Origin: a virus | IMG/VR virus record: IMGVR_UViG_3300036770_006296 | Span: 142,618-206,617 of that record | Length of the DNA stretch: 64,000 bases | Reading direction: 5' to 3' (one strand) | Shown here: positions 58,738 through 64,000 of the stretch, piece by piece | How the letters are laid out: every line of letters starts with the position of its first letter | Position numbering within the stretch: the first letter of the stretch is position 1 | The notes under the pieces: generated by a model | Database searches by the model: none | Told to the model about the DNA's origin: nothing | The model's input: only the letters and a program-made list of their open reading frames with translations | Position numbers and translations under genes: made by a program

Positions 58738-58751
58738 CTGAATTAAAATAT

Positions 58752-59444
58752 ATGATAAAAGAATTAGAAGGATTTCAATGGGGCTGGATGGATCGGGGAA
58801 CAGATTCAGGAAACTACCACAAAGAAACCATGATAGGAGAAATATTCCTACAAAGAGCTTACGAAAGAATATTCGAAGTGGAACAAGGAGATATAGTTTT
58901 GGATGTCGGAGCTAGTGTAGGACCTTTTACAAGATCAATCTTAAGTAAAAACCCCAAACATGTTTTTTGTTTAGAGCCAAGTGTTTCTGAATTCAAATGC
59001 CTAGTTAAAAACACAATTGGATATCCAGTAACTCAAATAAACAAGGGAATTTGGGATTTTAATGGATCGGTAAATAGCGACCAACTATTCGGAGGGGAAG
59101 CACAAATGGAAACAATGACCTTTAGGACTTTCTTAGATCTTTTTGGTATTGATAGAATAGATTTTCTAAAAACTGATTGTGAAGGAGGTGAATATGAGAT
59201 ATTTAACTCAGAAAATCTGGATTTTATAAAATCAAATGTTCGTAAGGTGGTAGGTGAATGGCACTTGAGATCGCCAGGGAATAAAGATAAATTTAGAAAT
59301 TTCAGAGATACAGTTCTTCCATTATTTCAAAAGTACGAGGTTTATTCAATAGACGGGATTGATATAAAATGGGATCTATGGAATGAGCACTTCTTAGAAT
59401 ATTACGACGAGGTGATTCTTTATATAGATAACAGGAATATGTGA
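58752..59444 (+). CDS. FkbM-family methyltransferase
   Basis: 230 residues. The frame is open back into tRNA-Leu, so the ATG at 58752 is chosen. GDIVLDVGASVGPFTRSIL (SAM motif I), HVFCLEPSVSEFKCLVKN (motif II) and MTFRTFLDLFGIDRIDFLKTDCEGGEYEIF are the FkbM methyltransferase signature. Such enzymes O-methylate sugars or small molecules. Its position directly behind tRNAs, without its own terminator, suggests it shares the attenuated transcript. Confidence 0.85.
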   Translation: MIKELEGFQWGWMDRGTDSGNYHKETMIGEIFLQRAYERIFEVEQGDIVLDVGASVGPFTRSILSKNPKHVFCLEPSVSEFKCLVKNTIGYPVTQINKGIWDFNGSVNSDQLFGGEAQMETMTFRTFLDLFGIDRIDFLKTDCEGGEYEIFNSENLDFIKSNVRKVVGEWHLRSPGNKDKFRNFRDTVLPLFQKYEVYSIDGIDIKWDLWNEHFLEYYDEVILYIDNRNM

Positions 59445-59551
59445 CCTATAAAGGTGTAGAAACTATAACATGGACGGAAGAAAATGCAGATACTATTTGT
59501 AATTTTCTAAAACATAATAGACTTGTATCATTTTATGGATATATAGAATAA
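59441..59551 (+). CDS. small hypothetical protein (36 aa, GTG start)
   Basis: GTG overlaps the methyltransferase stop. A short product with TYKGVETITWTEENADTICN and NRLVSFYGYIE. Coupling is the only support. Confidence 0.4.
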   Translation: MTYKGVETITWTEENADTICNFLKHNRLVSFYGYIE

Positions 59552-59560
59552 AGTCAAAAA

Positions 59561-60946
59561 ATGAGACCAAGCAGAGTACTAAACTTTGATAGTTATACCA
59601 AATTATTTGAGCAGGAGTCTTCTACACCAGTTAAAACAATCAGCGAGATAATATCTCTCTTTTTTAAATGTTACATGTTTGTAGCTACTAAAGCAGTAGA
59701 TTATAAAGATGTACTTGCCGATTTGATATCTGTATCAGAAGAAAAAGATCCAGCTAAAAGATCCGAAACAATGGAATCTGTTATTAAAAAAGTAGCAGAG
59801 AAAATAGATCCAAAATATGCTACAATAAAAGAAGATGCTATTAAAGCAGCAACTTCTATCAAAGAAATCTATGCTCAAGTTGCTTCAGCAGAAGATGCTA
59901 AAAAGAACGCAGATGCAATTAATAAAATGGTTACTAGTAAAATAGTAAACTATCAAGATATTCTTAAAAATGAGCCTTTAAAAGAGCACGCAAATGTATA
60001 TGGGTTTGATCAATATTCATTCCCTTTACTTTACGAGAAAAATACATTCGATGACGAAAGAGCAGCTCTTACAGATAAAATGAAATCTTTGTATTCTGAA
60101 ATGATTTCACAGAAAAAAAATCCTAGCAGTGCAACATTAAAAGCTAAAGCCGATGAGGTTGTATCTAAGTTTGATGAGTATCAAAAATTACTCTCTGATA
60201 AAGGGGCTTGGGAAAAAATGAAGAGGAAGGAAAGGAAGGAAAAATTAGAGACGATGAATGCTGAGATTGATGATATGATTCAAAAAGCCAATCAGCTTCA
60301 AAAATCTGAATTAGCCAAGATCGGGGTAGACAAGAAAATAGCAGATACTATGTCAAATATTATCACTAGTATAAATTCTATGTCTGATAAAGCTAAAGCT
60401 ATTGACGATAAAGCAATTGCTGACGCTAAGGATGCCGAAGAAAAAAAGAATCAAGAAAAGGTAGAGTATAAAGCTGGTGACATTGTTAAATATAAGAAGG
60501 ATAACGGTGAAGAAGCACAGAGCGAGATAGTTAAAATAGAGGGGGACAAAGTTTACTTTAAAGATAAGGACGGAAAAGAATTTTCTAAGGACAAAAAAGA
60601 CCTTACGGGAAAAGTAGAAGGGAAAGAAGAAGATAAAGACAAAGGTAAGGATATTAGCAGTGGTAATGTAGACAAGAAAAATCTAAAAAAAGATGGTCCT
60701 AATGTTGAAGCAATTAAGAAATTCCAAGAAGACTATAACAATTTAGGAATAGGAAAAAAATTAACGGCTGACGGATTATACGGAAAAAATACAGAAATCG
60801 CTGTTGATAAAGTTGCTAAGATGATTAAAAACATATCTGGAAAAGATATTAATACCGACGGAGGTAAAAAACTTACTGGAGATCTTCAGGATAATCTTAA
60901 AAAATTACTAGCTAATAAGGATAAGATTAAAGAAATCCTCGGATAA
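59561..60946 (+). CDS. tagged coiled-coil protein with KOW- and PG-binding-like parts
   Basis: 461 residues. The N terminus MRPSRVLNFDSYTKLFEQE is a divergent tag ending in a possible protease site (LFE). A helical Lys/Ala/Asp-rich rod covers about 60-300, then a small barrel (YKAGDIVKYKKDNGEEAQSE, VYFKDKDGKEF), then a C-terminal PG_binding_1-like segment (AIKKFQEDYNNLG, LTADGLYGKNTEIAV). This suggests a packaged or virion protein touching the cell wall. Confidence 0.6.
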   Translation: MRPSRVLNFDSYTKLFEQESSTPVKTISEIISLFFKCYMFVATKAVDYKDVLADLISVSEEKDPAKRSETMESVIKKVAEKIDPKYATIKEDAIKAATSIKEIYAQVASAEDAKKNADAINKMVTSKIVNYQDILKNEPLKEHANVYGFDQYSFPLLYEKNTFDDERAALTDKMKSLYSEMISQKKNPSSATLKAKADEVVSKFDEYQKLLSDKGAWEKMKRKERKEKLETMNAEIDDMIQKANQLQKSELAKIGVDKKIADTMSNIITSINSMSDKAKAIDDKAIADAKDAEEKKNQEKVEYKAGDIVKYKKDNGEEAQSEIVKIEGDKVYFKDKDGKEFSKDKKDLTGKVEGKEEDKDKGKDISSGNVDKKNLKKDGPNVEAIKKFQEDYNNLGIGKKLTADGLYGKNTEIAVDKVAKMIKNISGKDINTDGGKKLTGDLQDNLKKLLANKDKIKEILG

Positions 60947-60999
60947 AAAAATTAACAGTTCTAATACAATAGGAGCTGGAATTTTAAAAAAATGAAAAA

Positions 61000-61284
61000 A
61001 TGAAACATATATTCGAATTTGAATCATTCTCAGAAAAAGTAAATGAGGGATTCTGGAATTCTCTTTTTGGTGGACCAACAGTTGATGACGCAGCTCATGA
61101 TTCTATGAGAGGACAAGGATTTAGCCACAGAGGTAAAGATAAGGATGAACAAAACTACATCGTGTTCCAAGGACAAAAATTCTATCCTGATCAAATTCAA
61201 TATGATGATGTTTATTCAACTAAACCTATCCCAAGAATAGAAAATGGAATTCTTATAGTTGCTAATCCGGCTTGGAATTTATAA
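61000..61284 (+). CDS. tagged small protein (MKHIFEFESF...VNEGFW)
   Basis: 94 residues. MKHIFEFESFSEKVNEGFW is a model tag with a clear VNE-G junction, comparable to INE-G in the gene at 1059. The mature part has QNYIVFQGQKFYPDQIQYDD. Not recognised otherwise. Confidence 0.55.
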   Translation: MKHIFEFESFSEKVNEGFWNSLFGGPTVDDAAHDSMRGQGFSHRGKDKDEQNYIVFQGQKFYPDQIQYDDVYSTKPIPRIENGILIVANPAWNL

Positions 61285-61294
61285 AAAAAATCAA

Positions 61295-61332
61295 AAATCA
61301 TTTTTTTTATTGGAAACTTTTAGCTACTTTTG
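61295..61332 (+). promoter_or_regulatory. class 1 promoter of tRNA locus 2
   Basis: AAATCATTTTTTTTATT at 61295 and TACTTTTG at 61325, 30 nt apart. A TATATAA stretch follows at about 61336. Confidence 0.75.
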
Positions 61333-61362
61333 AGGTATATAAATAAAAGAACAAAAAATTCA

Positions 61363-61437
61363 ATGCAACAATTTCTAAATATCGTACAAGTTCAGCTCGA
61401 TCTTCTTGAGGATATTGGAAAGTGTCAGAGGAATTAA
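61363..61437 (+). CDS. leader peptide of tRNA locus 2 (24 aa)
   Basis: ATG to TAA, 25 codons, the same length as leader 1 but unrelated sequence. CAA/CAG stand at codons 2, 3, 9, 11 and 22; GAT at 13 and 17; GAG at 16; CTA, CTC, CTT, CTT at 5, 12, 14 and 15. Asp, Glu and CTN-Leu tRNAs are encoded downstream; a Gln tRNA was not found. Codons 21-23 carry the antitermin­ator TCAGAGG. Confidence 0.7.
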   Translation: MQQFLNIVQVQLDLLEDIGKCQRN

Positions 61438-61486
61438 TTGATATAACGATACAATTTAAACCTCTGATAACCTCAGAGGTTTTTTT
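61425..61486 (+). terminator. attenuator: antiterminator segment and intrinsic terminator, locus 2
   Basis: Terminator: AAACCTCTGA (61458-61467), loop TAACC, TCAGAGGTTT (61473-61482) and further T. TCAGAGG in the leader (61425-61431) is a copy of the 3' arm and can pair with CCTCTGA (61461-61467), preventing terminator formation. Confidence 0.8.
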
Positions 61487-61495
61487 GTTTTATAT

Positions 61496-61512
61496 GGTCT
61501 TTGAAATATTGA
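61496..61512 (+). promoter_or_regulatory. boxA-like element, locus 2
   Basis: GGTCTTTGAAATATTGA, a one-base variant of the locus 1 element, between the terminator and the first structured RNA. Confidence 0.45.
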
Positions 61513-61516
61513 AATT

Positions 61517-61601
61517 AGGAATAAGGTAACCACAAACCCACTGGTATTAGGCAGCTCTTGAGATGGAATGCAAGACAGAGCGTAGGTCCTGCCTTATTCC
61601 T
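61517..61601 (+). ncRNA. tRNA-sized structured RNA, not a canonical tRNA
   Basis: 85 nt closed by AGGAATAA/TTATTCCT (8 bp). Inside are ACCA/TGGT with a 9-nt loop, and GGCAG/CTGCC enclosing CTCTTG/CAAG-AC-AG with a 10-nt loop, giving a three-way junction. No TTCGA T-loop. It occupies the first slot of array 2, where the Gln-rich leader would predict a Gln tRNA. It may be a highly diverged tRNA or a small regulatory RNA. Confidence 0.5.
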
Positions 61602-61608
61602 TTTTTAT

Positions 61609-61680
61609 GGTCGGTTCATCTAGGGGTCAGGATACAAGGTTTTCATCCTTGTCACACGGGTTCGAATCCCGTACCGACTA
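61609..61680 (+). tRNA. tRNA-Glu (anticodon TTC)
   Basis: GGTCGGT with ACCGACT, anticodon arm CAAGG-TTTTCAT-CCTTG, T-arm ACGGG-TTCGAAT-CCCGT. Confidence 0.93.
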
Positions 61681-61690
61681 CTACAGCCTG

Positions 61691-61747
61691 TACCCTTGAG
61701 AAACTCGTATTTAAAGATAAGCAGGTTGGTTACGAAATAAAAGGGTA
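61691..61747 (+). ncRNA. structured spacer between tRNA-Glu and tRNA-Asp
   Basis: TACCCTT (61691) pairs with AAGGGTA (61741), enclosing TCGTA/TACGA. A 57-nt closed element without tRNA features. Similar in plan to the 58569 element. Confidence 0.4.
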
Positions 61748-61766
61748 AGAGAATAAGTAACAAATT

Positions 61767-61840
61767 GGTCCTACAGTCCAGTTGGAGTGGACGCCGCCCT
61801 GTCACGGCGGAGATCGCGGGTTCGAGTCCCGCTAGGACCG
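61767..61840 (+). tRNA. tRNA-Asp (anticodon GTC)
   Basis: GGTCCTA with TAGGACC, discriminator G, anticodon arm CCGCC-CTGTCAC-GGCGG, T-arm GCGGG-TTCGAGT-CCCGC. Confidence 0.95.
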
Positions 61841-61846
61841 CAATAT

Positions 61847-61919
<73 letters not shown>

Positions 61920-61928
61920 CTAAGCCCC

Positions 61929-61977
61929 CATTTCGTACCGTTACTGGATAATATAAATCTAAGTAACGTACGAAATG
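61929..61977 (+). other. long hairpin in tRNA array 2
   Basis: CATTTCGTAC-C-GTTACT pairs with AGTAAC-GTACGAAATG: 16 bp with one bulged C and a 16-nt loop. No T-run follows, so it is more likely a processing (RNase III type) site or protective element than a terminator. Confidence 0.65.
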
Positions 61978-61990
61978 GAAATAATTTAAA

Positions 61991-62005
61991 GTTCTTTGAT
62001 ATACT
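61991..62005 (+). promoter_or_regulatory. boxA-like element before the HNH gene
   Basis: GTTCTTTGATATACT. At the other loci this element lies just before a tRNA or stable RNA; here the HNH gene separates it from the tRNA-Leu-like gene. Confidence 0.4.
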
Positions 62006-62040
62006 TTATTACATCAATTTCAGATTTGGTAGTCTTTCTT

Positions 62041-62050
62041 GGATATATAT
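62041..62050 (+). promoter_or_regulatory. class 2-like box before the HNH gene
   Basis: GGATATATAT, 17 bases before the ATG at 62068. Confidence 0.35.
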
Positions 62051-62067
62051 ACTAAAACGATTGTTTT

Positions 62068-62523
62068 ATGTATAGCAAAAATAAAATATCAGATATAATG
62101 ATAATAGAGGAGATAAAAACAGGAAATACGATGAATACCTGCGCTATTAATCTAGGTATTAAATTTTCGACGTTTAAAAGAAGAGCAATTTTACTTGGTG
62201 TTTATACTCCAAATCAAGGAAGAAAAGGAATTAAAAGAAATCCTAGTGAATTTAATAAAATTACAATATCTTTAGACGATATAATATCGGGGAAACATGA
62301 AGGACATTATACATCTTCAAGATTAAGAAAAAGATTAATTAAAGAAGGATATAAGAAAAATCAATGTGAAGAATGTAATATAAAAGAATGGAACGGGAAA
62401 GAGATAACATGTGAGCTACATCACATTGACGGAAATAGGGGTAATAACAGGTTGGAAAATTTATTAATACTCTGCCCTAATTGTCACTCTCAAACCCCTA
62501 ACCACTCAAAAAGAAATACCTAG
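62068..62523 (+). CDS. HNH homing-type endonuclease
   Basis: 151 residues. The N-terminal helix-turn-helix-like part (NTCAINLGIKFSTFKRRAIL) is followed by the HNH domain: CEECNIKEWNGKEITCELHH, IDGNRGNNRLENLLILCPNC, HSQT. Two CxxC pairs bind zinc, and the HH...N...H set is complete. It stops exactly one base before the tRNA-Leu-like gene, which has a poor 5' half, as expected if the element invaded the tRNA array. Confidence 0.88.
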   Translation: MYSKNKISDIMIIEEIKTGNTMNTCAINLGIKFSTFKRRAILLGVYTPNQGRKGIKRNPSEFNKITISLDDIISGKHEGHYTSSRLRKRLIKEGYKKNQCEECNIKEWNGKEITCELHHIDGNRGNNRLENLLILCPNCHSQTPNHSKRNT

Positions 62524-62596
62524 GTACCCCAATTGGCAGAGGGAATAGATTTAGGATCTATAAAGTGAGGGTTCGAGTCCCTCCCTGGGTACACCA
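62524..62596 (+). tRNA. atypical tRNA-Leu (anticodon TAG)
   Basis: GTACCC pairs with GGGTAC. Anticodon arm ATAGA-TTTAGGA-TCTAT gives TAG, T-arm GAGGG-TTCGAGT-CCCTC, then A and an encoded CCA. The D-arm is weak, the variable loop is short for Leu and two extra C sit before the acceptor 3' strand. It may be damaged by the neighbouring HNH insertion or be a minimal form. Confidence 0.6.
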
Positions 62597-62599
62597 AAA

Positions 62600-62673
62600 G
62601 GTCCCTTAGCTCAGTAGGTTAGAGCAACTGACTCATAATCAGTAGGTCCACGGTTCGAGCCCGTGAGGGACCA
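62600..62673 (+). tRNA. tRNA-Met (anticodon CAT), copy 2
   Basis: Identical over all 74 bases to the tRNA at 58489-58562, pointing to recent duplication or gene conversion between the two arrays. Confidence 0.93.
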
Positions 62674-62674
62674 C

Positions 62675-63193
62675 ATGAAAGTTTTATTTTTAGATCATGA
62701 TGGAGTAATTTGTCTTTCTTCACAATGGGGAGGGAGATACAAGAAGAAAGGATACGATAGTAATCCCGAAACTCCGCTGGATCTTAGAATGGACAGCTTT
62801 GATAAAAAGGCGGTTAAGGTTCTAAACGAGATTATAGAATTAACTGGATGCGAAATCGTTGTTTCTTCAGATTGGAAAAACTGGGGAGATTTAGAACAGA
62901 TGCAAAAAATGTATATTACTCGGGGGATCAAACCTCCTATCGATCTTACTCCTAACATGAAAGATTTCGACGAGAATGGATTTGCTCTTTTTGAATGGAA
63001 AGAGTTATATGGAGCTATACGTGTTACAGAAATTAGGGAATGGCTTAAAAATCACCCAGAAGTAACACATTGGGTTGCTGTTGATGATATGGATCTTTCT
63101 AAGTTAGATAACTTTGTAATGACTACTAAACCTTACAATGAGGGGATAAAACAATCAGGAATTAAGGATAAAATCGTTAAATTTTTGATTTAA
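62675..63193 (+). CDS. HAD-type phosphatase (RNA-repair-associated family)
   Basis: 172 residues from ATG 62675, one base after tRNA-Met. VLFLDHDGVICLSS (motif I, DxD as DHD), CEIVVSSDWKNW (motif II Ser), then WLKNHPEVTHWVAVDDMDL (motif IV DD). This matches the HAD subfamily also found in multi-domain 'Swiss Army knife' RNA-repair proteins. Its co-transcription with tRNAs suggests removal of 2' or 3' phosphates from damaged tRNA ends; that role is inference. Confidence 0.75.
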   Translation: MKVLFLDHDGVICLSSQWGGRYKKKGYDSNPETPLDLRMDSFDKKAVKVLNEIIELTGCEIVVSSDWKNWGDLEQMQKMYITRGIKPPIDLTPNMKDFDENGFALFEWKELYGAIRVTEIREWLKNHPEVTHWVAVDDMDLSKLDNFVMTTKPYNEGIKQSGIKDKIVKFLI

Positions 63194-63199
63194 TTAATA

Positions 63200-63237
63200 A
63201 AATCTTTTTTTAGGGCCGTTATATTTCGCTAATTTTG
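63200..63237 (+). promoter_or_regulatory. class 1 promoter for gene 63279
   Basis: AAATCTTTTTTTAGGG at 63200 and TAATTTTG at 63230, 30 nt apart. Confidence 0.65.
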
Positions 63238-63278
63238 TGATATAATGTATGTATAAGTTTAACATTAAAAATTTTATT

Positions 63279-63671
63279 ATGGAAAAACAAATTTTAAAAA
63301 GATTTACTATGAATGTGGATCACACAAACCCAGATGCTAAGATGTCATTCACTACTGTTGGTACTGGTAAAACAGAAAGGGAAGCAGCAGTATTTGCTCT
63401 TGGTATGTTTTATAAAATCATGGATGGTGACGAGGGTGACCAAGGAATTCAAAGATATGAGGATGCTTTGGAAATTGTTAATGAGAAATTGGAGGAAGTG
63501 GAAATTGATCAGGTGATAGACTCTTTAATAATGGGAGAGGTAGAAAAAGATTCAGATATTTTCTATAATGCTTATGAGTCCACTAAAGTTGAATATAGCT
63601 GGAGCGAGGTTAAAGAAGTGTCGGAGTGTGGATATACGGCCAGTATGGAAGTAATCGAAACTTATTACTAA
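63279..63671 (+). CDS. hypothetical acidic protein (130 aa)
   Basis: ATG 63279 is taken because it lies after the promoter with an A-rich leader. MEKQILKRFTMNVDHTNPD, TVGTGKTEREAAVFALGMFY and an acidic tail. The GTGKTEREAA stretch superficially resembles a P-loop but lacks the preceding Gly pattern and strand. Not recognised. Confidence 0.55.
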   Translation: MEKQILKRFTMNVDHTNPDAKMSFTTVGTGKTEREAAVFALGMFYKIMDGDEGDQGIQRYEDALEIVNEKLEEVEIDQVIDSLIMGEVEKDSDIFYNAYESTKVEYSWSEVKEVSECGYTASMEVIETYY

Positions 63672-63689
63672 TTAATCCAAAAATATCAG

Positions 63690-63726
63690 AAACCATTTTT
63701 TATTCAAAATAATTGTTATACTTTTG
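63690..63726 (+). promoter_or_regulatory. class 1 promoter of tRNA locus 3
   Basis: AAACCATTTTTTATTC at 63690 and TACTTTTG at 63719 (29 nt apart), then TGAAAC as at locus 1. A GATATATAA box follows near 63747. Confidence 0.7.
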
Positions 63727-63765
63727 TGAAACAGTATCGGAATAAAGATATATAAGAAAGAAACA

Positions 63766-63873
63766 ATGAAAAACTGTAGTAAACATAACATCATTCGCAT
63801 GAACAGTCAGATTAATGGCTGCTATCAAACGGTGGCGTTTTGGGCTAAGGGGAAAGAACCCGATCGGAGCTAG
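63766..63873 (+). CDS. leader peptide of tRNA locus 3 (35 aa)
   Basis: ATG to TAG, 36 codons, encoding 19 of the 20 amino acids (no Leu), with four Asn, two Cys, and His, Tyr, Trp, Phe, Thr and Gly included. The only downstream tRNA visible is Phe (leader codon 25 is TTT). The broad composition predicts a large mixed tRNA array beyond the window. The last codons GAT CGG AGC TAG contain the antiterminator. Confidence 0.65.
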   Translation: MKNCSKHNIIRMNSQINGCYQTVAFWAKGKEPDRS

Positions 63874-63932
63874 ATACAGGAAATCATAAATAGATATTTT
63901 GGAAAAGGCTTCGATTATTCGAAGCCTTTTTT
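63864..63932 (+). terminator. attenuator: antiterminator segment and intrinsic terminator, locus 3
   Basis: Terminator: AAAAGGCTTCGA (63903-63914), loop TTAT, TCGAAGCCTTTT (63919-63930), more T. TCGGAGCT (63864-63871, end of leader) can pair with GGCTTCGA (63907-63914), eight pairs with two G-T. Confidence 0.75.
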
Positions 63933-63936
63933 ATTT

Positions 63937-63953
63937 GTTCTTTGACATACTGG
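63937..63953 (+). promoter_or_regulatory. boxA-like element, locus 3
   Basis: GTTCTTTGACATACTGG, six bases before tRNA-Phe. Confidence 0.5.
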
Positions 63954-63959
63954 AAAATT

Positions 63960-64000
63960 GGGTTGGTAGCAAAGTTGGTCAATGCACTAGACTGAAAATC
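63960..64000 (+). tRNA. tRNA-Phe (anticodon GAA), cut by window end
   Basis: GGGTTGG acceptor strand, D-arm GCAAAGTTGGTCAATGC, anticodon loop start CTAGA-CTGAAAA. The 3' half lies outside the window. Confidence 0.8.

Noticed and set aside
58668-58751. Extended start of the FkbM methyltransferase inside tRNA-Leu
   Set aside because: The first 28 codons are tRNA sequence; ATG 58752 gives a normal FkbM N terminus.
63300-63420. P-loop in gene 63279 (GTGKTEREAA)
   Set aside because: Lacks the GxxxxGK(S/T) spacing and flanking strand; a chance match.

Overview
The window is 64 kb of AT-rich, gene-dense sequence from a large tailed bacteriophage, almost certainly a T4-like myophage infecting a member of the Bacteroidota. 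The phage signs are many short overlapping genes (TAATG and ATGA junctions), a Dda-like helicase, ThyA, endolysins, GIY-YIG and HNH endonucleases, tRNA arrays and late-promoter-like TATATAA boxes. The host signs are promoters with the Bacteroidota -7 box TAnnTTTG, few clear Shine-Dalgarno sequences (A-rich start regions instead), and a primary-type sigma factor close to Bacteroidota RpoD. No capsid, tail, terminase or DNA polymerase gene was recognised, so this is an accessory/regulatory part of a larger genome.

Layout. 0-7 kb: small unknown genes, a PRTase-like virion candidate, NADAR, an odd tRNA-Leu-like gene, a methyltransferase and an RpoD-like sigma factor. 7-16 kb: late-type genes for proteins with a shared N-terminal tag (MKHIKxFExF...NE), plus a polyamine pair (SpeD-like and deoxyhypusine-synthase-like). 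16-24 kb: SLOG protein, ClpP, Dda helicase, metallophosphoesterase, GH19 endolysin. 24-29 kb: a phage-borne two-component cluster (two histidine kinases, a receiver, a membrane coiled-coil protein). 29-34 kb: a second sigma factor and more tagged proteins (GH19-like lysozyme, PAP2 phosphatase). 34-53 kb: small unknown genes with AAA+ ATPase, ThyA, DUF1937, thioesterase, CPP-type receiver, two more metallophosphoesterases, flavoprotein and thioredoxin. 53-56 kb: a structured non-coding region followed by a Ro60/TROVE homologue. 56-64 kb: more tagged proteins and three tRNA loci.

The most striking system is the control of the tRNA loci. All three (58.0, 61.4 and 63.8 kb) have the same order: promoter, short leader ORF, intrinsic terminator, boxA-like element, tRNAs. 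In each, a segment in the last leader codons is complementary to the 5' arm of the terminator, and the leader codons are those read by the tRNAs encoded downstream. This is the architecture of ribosome-mediated attenuation (trp type), here apparently used by a phage to sense shortage of the very tRNAs it encodes.

Two promoter classes can be read by eye. Class 1 is AAATC(A/C/T)TTTTTTTAT followed by TAnnTTTG, with 30 nt between the two motif starts in eleven of twelve sites (29 in the other). Class 2 is GGATATATAA a few to about 20 nt before start codons, often of tagged or lysis genes; it resembles the T4 late promoter, and the second sigma factor is a candidate reader. At the endolysin gene the class 2 box forms the 5' arm of a hairpin ending at the start codon, matching the T4 gene e logic.

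Limits: all family assignments are by eye from motifs. RNA folds were paired by hand. No search, fold prediction or alignment was run.
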